Below, piece by piece: positions 52,601 to 61,482 of a stretch of DNA of 64,000 nucleotides. The DNA lies in NCBI GenBank assembly GCA_963580455.1, contig OY756970.1:8866001-8930000 (forward strand), in the 5' to 3' direction. Source of the DNA: Euonymus europaeus. Its lineage: Eukaryota > Streptophyta > Magnoliopsida > Celastrales > Celastraceae. Below the pieces are notes generated by a model that was not told the origin of the DNA, made no database searches, and worked only from the letters and a program-made list of their open reading frames with translations. A program made the translations under genes and the position numbers. Each line of letters begins with the position of its first letter. The stretch's first letter is position 1.

Positions 52601-53962
52601 TTGACGAGTATAAGCTTCCTAGATTATTTCGATGCCAAAACCCCAACTTTCTATGACAAATGGACAAAACCGTTTAAAGCACCTCCATAAAGTGAGTTGA
52701 GCAACGTCTGACTATCAAAGTTGCTCCGTGTACACTTTTTATTGTTCTTCTATGTCAAATTTCACGAGCATAAGCTTCATAGATTATTTTGATGCCAAAA
52801 CCCCAACTTTCTATGACAAATGGACAAAACCGTTTAAAGCTCCTCCATAGAGTGAGTTGAGCAACTACAGACTATCAAAGTTGCTCGGTGTACACTTTTT
52901 ATTGTTCTTCGATGTCAAATTTCACGAGCATAAGCTTCCTAGATTATTTCGATGCCAAAACCCCAACTTTCTATGACAAATGGACAAAACCATTTAAAGC
53001 TTCTGTATAGAGTGAGTTGAGCAACTATGGACTATCAAAGTTGCTTAGTGTACACTTTTTATTGTTCTTCTATGTCAAATTTTACGAGTATAAGCTTCCT
53101 AGATTATTTCGATGCCAAAACCCCAACTTTCTATGACAAAGGGACAAAACCGTTTAAAGCTCCTCCATAGAGTGAGTTGAGCAACTTCGGACTATCAAAG
53201 TTGCTCGGTGTACACTTTTTATTGTTCTTCTATGTCAAATTTGACGAGTATAAGCTTCCTAGATTATTTCGATGCCAAAACCCCAACTTTCTGTGACAAA
53301 TGGACAAAACCGTTTAAAGCTCCTCCATAGAGTGAGTTGAGCAACTACGGACTATCAAAGTTGCTCGGTGTACACTTTTTATTGTTCTTCTATGTCAAAT
53401 TTCACGAGCATAAGCTTCCTAGATTATTTCGATGCGAAAACCCCAACTATCAATGACAAATGGACAAAACCGTTAAAAGCTACTTCATAGTGAGAGTTGA
53501 GCAACTTCGGACTATCAAAGTTGCTCGGTGTACAATTTTTATTGTTCTTCTATTTCAAATTTTACGAGGATAAGCTACCTAGATTATTTCGATGCCAAAA
53601 CCTCAACTATCAATGACAAATGGACAAAACCGTTAAAAGTTACTTCATAGTGAGAGTTGAGCGATTCCGGACCATTAAAGTTGCTCGGTAAACACTTTTT
53701 ATTGTTCTTCTATGTCAAATTTCACGAGCATAAGCTTCCTAGATTATTTCGATGCGAAAACCCCAACTATCAATGACAAATGGACAAAACCGTTAAAAGC
53801 TACTTCATAGTGAGAGTTGAGCAATTCCGGACCACCAAAGTTGCTCGGTGTACACTTTTTATTGTTCTTCTATGTCAAATTTCACGAGCATAAGCTTCAT
53901 AGATTATTTTGATGCCAAAACCCCAACTTTCTATGACAAATGGACAAAACCGTTTAAAGCTC
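49623..53962 (+). repeat. Mosaic array recurring from 41.5-45.9 kb
   Basis: 50103 to about 51620 matches 41463 to about 42980 at offset 8,640. Marks are actccacctttc, gcacctccatag and gcaacgtctg, the last pair at 42281/50921. 52503 to about 52760 repeats 50743 to about 51000 at offset 1,760 (tatctcaaat at 50831 and 52591). 52843 to about 54680 matches 44043 to about 45880 at offset 8,800 (acaattttt, cctcaactatc, agctcatttatag). Confidence 0.82.
51703..52342 (+). repeat. Locally homogenised run of four gggac/ttcgg monomers (two 320 bp dimers)
   Basis: Four successive units starting at 51703, 51863, 52023 and 52183 are all type 4, preceded by gggacaaaac and carrying ttcgg. Their ends alternate gcttcatagattatttt, gcttcctagattatttc, gcttcat and gcttcct, so the real unit is a 320 bp dimer present twice. 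Small differences are ttgacgagta in the first unit against ttgacaagta in the other three, and agctgctcc at about 52199. Confidence 0.84.
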
Positions 53963-56362
53963 ATTTATAGAGTGAGTTGAGCAACTACAGACTATCAAAG
54001 TTGCTCGGTGTACACTTTTTATTGTTCTTCGATGTCAAATTTCACGAGCATAAGCTTCCTAGATTATTTCGATGCCAAAACCCCAACTTTCTATGACAAA
54101 TGGTCAAAACCATTTAAAGCTTCTGTATAGAGTGAGTTGAGCAACTACGGACTATCAAAGTTGCTTAGTGTACACTTTTTATTGTTCTTCTATGTCAAAT
54201 TTTACGAGTATAAGCTTCCTAGATTATTTCGATGCCAAAACTTCAATTTTCTATGACAAATGGACAAAACCGTTTAAAGCTCCTCTATAGAGTGAGTTGA
54301 GCAACTACGGACTATCAAAGTTGCTCGGTGTACACTTTTTATTGTTCTTCTATTTCAAATTTTACGAGTATAAGCTTCCTAGATTATTTCGATGCCAAAA
54401 CCCCAACTTTCTATGACAAATGGACAAAACCGTTTAAAGCTCCTCCATAGTGTGAGTTGAGCAACGTCGGACTATCAAAGTTGCTCCGTGTACACTTTTT
54501 ATTGTTCTTCTATGTCAAATTTGACGAGTATAAGCTTCCTAGATTATTTCGATGCCAAAACCCCAACTTTCTATGACAAATGGACAAAAACGTTTAAAGC
54601 TCCTCCATAGAGTGAGTTGAGCAATGTCGGACTATCAAAGTTGCTCCGTGTACACTTTTTATTGTTCTTCTATGTCAAATTTCACGAGCATAAGCTTCCT
54701 AGATTATTTCGATGCGAAAACCCCAACTATCAGTGACAAATGGACAAAACCGTTAAAAACTACTTCATAGTGAGAGTTGAGCAACTTCGGACTATCAAAG
54801 TTTCTCGGTGTACACTTTTTATTGTTCTTCTATTTCAAATTTTACGAGGTTAAGCTACCTAGATTATTTCGATGCCAAAACCCCAACTATCAATGACAAA
54901 TGGACAAAACCGTTAAAAGTTACTTCATAGTGAGAGTTGAGCGATTCCGGACCATTAAAGTTGCTCGGTATACACTTTTTATTGTTTTTCTATGTCAAAT
55001 TTCACGAGCATAAGCTTCCTAGATTATTTCGATGCGAAAACCCCAACTATCAATGACAAATGGACAAAACCGTTAAAAGCTACTTCATAGTGAGAGTTGA
55101 GCAACTCCGGACCACCAAAGTTGCTCGATGTACACTTTTTATTGTTCTTCTATGTCAAATTTCATGAGCATAAGCTTCGTAGATTATTTTGATGCCAAAA
55201 CCCCAACTTTCTATGACAAATGGACAAAACCGTTTAAAGCTCATCTATAGAGTGAGTTGAGCAACTACAGACTATCAAAGTTGCTCGGTGTACACTTTTT
55301 ATTGTTCTTCGATGTCAAATTTCACGAGCATAAGCTTCCTAGATTATTTCGATGCCAAAACCCCAACTTTCTATGACAAATGGACAAAACCATTTAAAGC
55401 TTCTGTATAGAGTGAGTTGAGCAACTACGGACTATCAAAGTTGCTTAGTGTACACTTTTAATTGTTCTTCTATGTCAAATTTTACGAGTATAAGCTTCCT
55501 AGATTATTTCGATGCCAAAACCCCAACTTTCTATGACAAAGGGACAAAACCGATTAAAGCTCCTCCATAGAGTGAGTTGAGCAACTTCGGACTATCAAAG
55601 TTGCTCGGTGTACACTTTTTATTGTTCTTCTATGTCAAATTTGACGAGTATAAGCTTCCTAGATTATTTCGATGCCAAAACCCCAACTTTCTATGACAAA
55701 TGGACAAAACCGTTTAAAGCTCCTCCATAGAGTGAGTTGAGCAACTACGGACTATCAAAGTTGCTCGGTGTACACTTTTTATTGTTCTTCTATGTCAAAT
55801 TTCACGAGCATAAGCTTCCTAGATTATTTCGATGCGAAAACCCCAACTATCAATGACAAATGGACAAAACCGTTAAAAGCTACTTCATAGTGAGAGTTGA
55901 GCAACTTCGGACTATCAAAGTTGCTCGGTGTACACTTTTTATTGTTCTTCTATTTCAAATTTTACGAGGATAAGCTACCTAGATTATTTCGATGCCAAAA
56001 CCTCAACTATCAATGACAAATGGACAAAACCGTTAAAAGTTACTTCATATTGAGAGTTGAGCGATTCCGGACCATTAAAGTTGCTCGGTATACACTTTTT
56101 ATTGTTCTTCTATGTCAAATTTCACGAGCATAAGCTTCCTAGATTATTTCGATGCGAAAACCCCAACTATCAATGACAAATGGACAAAACCGTTAAAAGC
56201 TACTTCATAGTGAGAGTTGAGCAATTCCGGACCACCAAAGTTGCTCGGTGTACACTTTTTATTGTTCTTCTATGTCAAATTTCACGAGCATAAGCTTCAT
56301 AGATTATTTTGATGCCAAAACCCCAACTTTCTATGACAAATGGACAAAACCGTTTAAAGCTC
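53963..56362 (+). repeat. 15-monomer (2,400 bp) HOR, copy 1
   Basis: Unit order: type 2 with catttatag, type 3, a cttcaattttc/tatttcaaat pair, type 1 with tgtgagttg, bridge type 1, class B cassette 6-7-8 with gttaaaaac and gcaactccgg, types 2, 3 (cacttttaattg), 4 (cgattaaagc), 5, then a second class B cassette 6-7-8. Two class B cassettes per unit distinguish it from the 12-monomer HOR. Differences from copy 2 are few: tggtcaaaac near 54101, and ttctgtatag at 54121 where copy 2 has ttctgtaaag. Confidence 0.92.
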
Positions 56363-58762
56363 ATTTATAGAGTGAGTTGAGCAACTACAGACTATCAAAG
56401 TTGCTCGGTGTACACTTTTTATTGTTCTTCGATGTCAAATTTCACGAGCATAAGCTTCCTAGATTATTTCGATGCCAAAACCCCAACTTTCTATGACAAA
56501 TGGACAAAACCATTTAAAGCTTCTGTAAAGAGTGAGTTGAGCAACTACGGACTATCAAAGTTGCTTAGTGTACACTTTTTATTGTTCTTCTATGTCAAAT
56601 TTTACGAGTATAAGCTTCCTAGATTATTTCGATGCCAAAACTTCAATTTTCTATGACAAATGGACAAAACCGTTTAAAGCTCCTCTATAGAGTGAGTTGA
56701 GCAACTACGGACTATCAAAGTTGCTCGGTGTACACTTTTTATTGTTCTTCTATTTCAAATTTTACGAGTATAAGCTTCCTAGATTATTTCGATGCCAAAA
56801 CCCCAACTTTCTATGACAAATGGACAAAACCGTTTAAAGCTCCTCCATAGTGTGAGTTGAGCAACGTCGGACTATCAAAGTTGCTCCGTGTACACTTTTT
56901 ATTGTTCTTCTATGTCAAATTTGACGAGTATAAGCTTCCTAGATTATTTCGATGCCAAAACCCCAACTTTCTATGACAAATGGACAAAACCGTTTAAAGC
57001 TCCTCCATAGAGTGAGTTGAGCAATGTCGGACTATCAAAGTTGCTCCGTGTACACTTTTTATTGTTCTTCTATGTCAAATTTCACGAGCATAAGCTTCCT
57101 AGATTATTTCGATGCGAAAACCCCAACTATCAGTGACAAATGGACAAAACCGTTAAAAACTACTTCATAGTGAGAGTTGAGCAACTTCGGACTATCAAAG
57201 TTTCTCGGTGTACACTTTTTATTGTTCTTCTATTTCAAATTTTACGAGGTTAAGCTACCTAGATTATTTCGATGCCAAAACCCCAACTATCAATGACAAA
57301 TGGACAAAACCGTTAAAAGTTACTTCATAGTGAGAGTTGAGCGATTCCGGACCATTAAAGTTGCTCGGTATACACTTTTTATTGTTTTTCTATGTCAAAT
57401 TTCACGAGCATAAGCTTCCTAGATTATTTCGATGCGAAAACCCCAACTATCAATGACAAATGGACAAAACCGTTAAAAGCTACTTCATAGTGAGAGTTGA
57501 GCAACTCCGGACCACCAAAGTTGCTCGATGTACACTTTTTATTGTTCTTCTATGTCAAATTTCATGAGCATAAGCTTCGTAGATTATTTTGATGCCAAAA
57601 CCCCAACTTTCTATGACAAATGGACAAAACCGTTTAAAGCTCATCTATAGAGTGAGTTGAGCAACTACAGACTATCAAAGTTGCTCGGTGTACACTTTTT
57701 ATTGTTCTTCGATGTCAAATTTCACGAGCATAAGCTTCCTAGATTATTTCGATGCCAAAACCCCAACTTTCTATGACAAATGGACAAAACCATTTAAAGC
57801 TTCTGTATAGAGTGAGTTGAGCAACTACGGACTATCAAAGTTGCTTAGTGTACACTTTTAATTGTTCTTCTATGTCAAATTTTACGAGTATAAGCTTCCT
57901 AGATTATTTCGATGCCAAAACCCCAACTTTCTATGACAAAGGGACAAAACCGATTAAAGCTCCTCCATAGAGTGAGTTGAGCAACTTCGGACTATCAAAG
58001 TTGCTCGGTGTACACTTTTTATTGTTCTTCTATGTCAAATTTGACGAGTATAAGCTTCCTAGATTATTTCGATGCCAAAACCCCAACTTTCTATGACAAA
58101 TGGACAAAACCGTTTAAAGCTCCTCCATAGAGTGAGTTGAGCAACTACGGACTATCAAAGTTGCTCGGTGTACACTTTTTATTGTTCTTCTATGTCAAAT
58201 TTCACGAGCATAAGCTTCCTAGATTATTTCGATGCGAAAACCCCAACTATCAATGACAAATGGACAAAACCGTTAAAAGCTACTTCATAGTGAGAGTTGA
58301 GCAACTTCGGACTATCAAAGTTGCTCGGTGTACACTTTTTATTGTTCTTCTATTTCAAATTTTACGAGGATAAGCTACCTAGATTATTTCGATGCCAAAA
58401 CCTCAACTATCAATGACAAATGGACAAAACCGTTAAAAGTTACTTCATATTGAGAGTTGAGCGATTCCGGACCATTAAAGTTGCTCGGTATACACTTTTT
58501 ATTGTTCTTCTATGTCAAATTTCACGAGCATAAGCTTCCTAGATTATTTCGATGCGAAAACCCCAACTATCAATGACAAATGGACAAAACCGTTAAAAGC
58601 TACTTCATAGTGAGAGTTGAGCAATTCCGGACCACCAAAGTTGCTCGGTGTACACTTTTTATTGTTCTTCTATGTCAAATTTCACGAGCATAAGCTTCAT
58701 AGATTATTTTGATGCCAAAACCCCAACTTTCTATGACAAATGGACAAAACCGTTTAAAGCTC
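56363..58762 (+). repeat. 15-monomer (2,400 bp) HOR, copy 2
   Basis: This copy is nearly identical to its neighbours. The variant ttctgtaaag (56521) removes a tag stop and opens a spurious 82-codon frame. The variant tacttcatattgag (56041, at the end of copy 1, and 58441) is shared with copy 3 (61161) but not with the older relative at 53641, so copies 1-3 were amplified from a common template. Confidence 0.92.
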
Positions 58763-61482
58763 ATTTATAGAGTGAGTTGAGCAACTACAGACTATCAAAG
58801 TTGCTCGGTGTACACTTTTTATTGTTCTTCGATGTCAAATTTCACGAGCATAAGCTTCCTAGATTATTTCGATGCCAAAACCCCAACTTTCTATGACAAA
58901 TGGACAAAACCATTTAAAGCTTCTGTAAAGAGTGAGTTGAGCAACTACGGACTATCAAAGTTGCTTAGTGTACACTTTTTATTGTTCTTCTATGTCAAAT
59001 TTTACGAGTATAAGCTTCCTAGATTATTTCGATGCCAAAACTTCAATTTTCTATGACAAATGGACAAAACCGTTTAAAGCTCCTCTATAGAGTGAGTTGA
59101 GCAACTACGGACTATCAAAGTTGCTCGGTGTACACTTTTTATTGTTCTTCTATTTCAAATTTTACGAGTATAAGCTTCCTAGATTATTTCGATGCCAAAA
59201 CCCCAACTTTCTATGACAAATGGACAAAACCGTTTAAAGCTCCTCCATAGTGTGAGTTGAGCAACGTCGGACTATCAAAGTTGCTCCGTGTACACTTTTT
59301 ATTGTTCTTCTATGTCAAATTTGACGAGTATAAGCTTCCTAGATTATTTCGATGCCAAAACCCCAACTTTCTATGACAAATGGACAAAACCGTTTAAAGC
59401 TCCTCCATAGAGTGAGTTGAGCAATGTCGGACTATCAAAGTTGCTCCGTGTACACTTTTTATTGTTCTTCTATGTCAAATTTCACGAGCATAAGCTTCCT
59501 AGATTATTTCGATGCGAAAACCCCAACTATCAGTGACAAATGGACAAAACCGTTAAAAACTACTTCATAGTGAGAGTTGAGCAACTTCGGACTATCAAAG
59601 TTGCTCGGTGTACACTTTTTATTATTCTTCTATTTCAAATTTTACGAGGTTAAGCTACCTAGATTATTTCGATGCCAAAACCCCAACTATCAATGACAAA
59701 TGGACAAAACCGTTAAAAGTTACTTCATAGTGAGAGTTGAGCGATTCCGGACCATTAAAGTTGCTCGGTATACACTTTTTATTGTTTTTCTATGTCAAAT
59801 TTCACGAGCATAAGCTTCCTAGATTATTTCGATGCGAAAACCCCAACTATCAATGACAAATGGACAAAACCGTTAAAAGCTACTTCATAGTGAGAGTTGA
59901 GCAACTCCGGACCACCAAAGTTGCTCGATGTACACTTTTTATTGTTCTTCTATGTCAAATTTCATGAGCATAAGATTCGTAGATTATTTTGATGCCAAAA
60001 CCCCAACTTTCTATGACAAATGGACAAAACCGTTTAAAGCTCATCTATAGAGTGAGTTGAGCAACTACAGACTATCAAAGTTGCTCGGTGTACACTTTTT
60101 ATTGTTCTTCGATGTCAAATTTCACGAGCATAAGCTTCCTAGATTATTTCGATGCCAAAACCCCAACTTTCTATGACAAATGGACAAAACCATTTAAAGC
60201 TTCTGTATAGAGTGAGTTGAGCAACTACGGACTATCAAAGTTGCTTAGTGTACACTTTTAATTGTTCTTCTATGTCAAATTTTACGAGTATAAGCTTCCT
60301 AGATTATTTCGATGCCAAAACCCCAACTTTCTATGACAAATGGACAAAACCGTTTAAAGCTCATCTATAGAGTGAGTTGAGCAACTACAGACTATCAAAG
60401 TTGCTCGGTGTACACTTTTTATTGTTCTTCGATGTCAAATTTCACGAGCATAAGCTTCCTAGATTATTTCGATGCCAAAACCCCAACTTTCTATGACAAA
60501 TGGACAAAACCATTTAAAGCTTCTGTATAGAGTGAGTTGAGCAACTACGGACTATCAAAGTTGCTTAGTGTACACTTTTAATTGTTCTTCTATGTCAAAT
60601 TTTACGAGTATAAGCTTCCTAGATTATTTCGATGCCAAAACCCCAACTTTCTATGACAAAGGGACAAAACCGATTAAAGCTCCTCCATAGAGTGAGTTGA
60701 GCAACTTCGGACTATCAAAGTTGCTCGGTGTACACTTTTTATTGTTCTTCTATGTCAAATTTGACGAGTATAAGCTTCCTAGATTATTTCGATGCCAAAA
60801 CCCCAACTTTCTATGACAAATGGACAAAACCGTTTAAAGCTCCTCCATAGAGTGAGTTGAGCAACTACGGACTATCAAAGTTGCTCGGTGTACACTTTTT
60901 ATTGTTCTTCTATGTCAAATTTCACGAGCATAAGCTTCCTAGATTATTTCGATGCGAAAACCCCAACTATCAATGACAAATGGACAAAACCGTTAAAAGC
61001 TACTTCATAGTGAGAGTTGAGCAACTTCGGACTATCAAAGTTGCTCGGTGTACACTTTTTATTGTTCTTCTATTTCAAATTTTACGAGGATAAGCTACCT
61101 AGATTATTTCGATGCCAAAACCTCAACTATCAATGACAAATGGACAAAACCGTTAAAAGTTACTTCATATTGAGAGTTGAGCGATTCCGGACCATTAAAG
61201 TTGCTCGGTATACACTTTTTATTGTTCTTCTATGTCAAATTTCACGAGCATAAGCTTCCTAGATTATTTCGATGCGAAAACCCCAACTATCAATGACAAA
61301 TGGACAAAACCGTTAAAAGCTACTTCATAGTGAGAGTTGAGCAATTCCGGACCACCAAAGTTGCTCGGTGTACACTTTTTATTGTTCTTCTATGTCAAAT
61401 TTCACGAGCATAAGCTTCATAGATTATTTTGATGCCAAAACCCCAACTTTCTATGACAAATGGACAAAACCGTTTAAAGCTC
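58763..61482 (+). repeat. 15-monomer HOR, copy 3, with a 2-monomer insertion (2,720 bp)
   Basis: The copy follows copies 1 and 2 except that the type 2 plus type 3 dimer from about 60023 is repeated at 60343, adding exactly 320 bp. Both dimer copies carry the cacttttaattg mark. Private marks attattcttc (59621) and taagattcgt (59971) reappear 3,200 bp later, so copy 4 was derived from this copy and not from copies 1 or 2. Confidence 0.92.
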
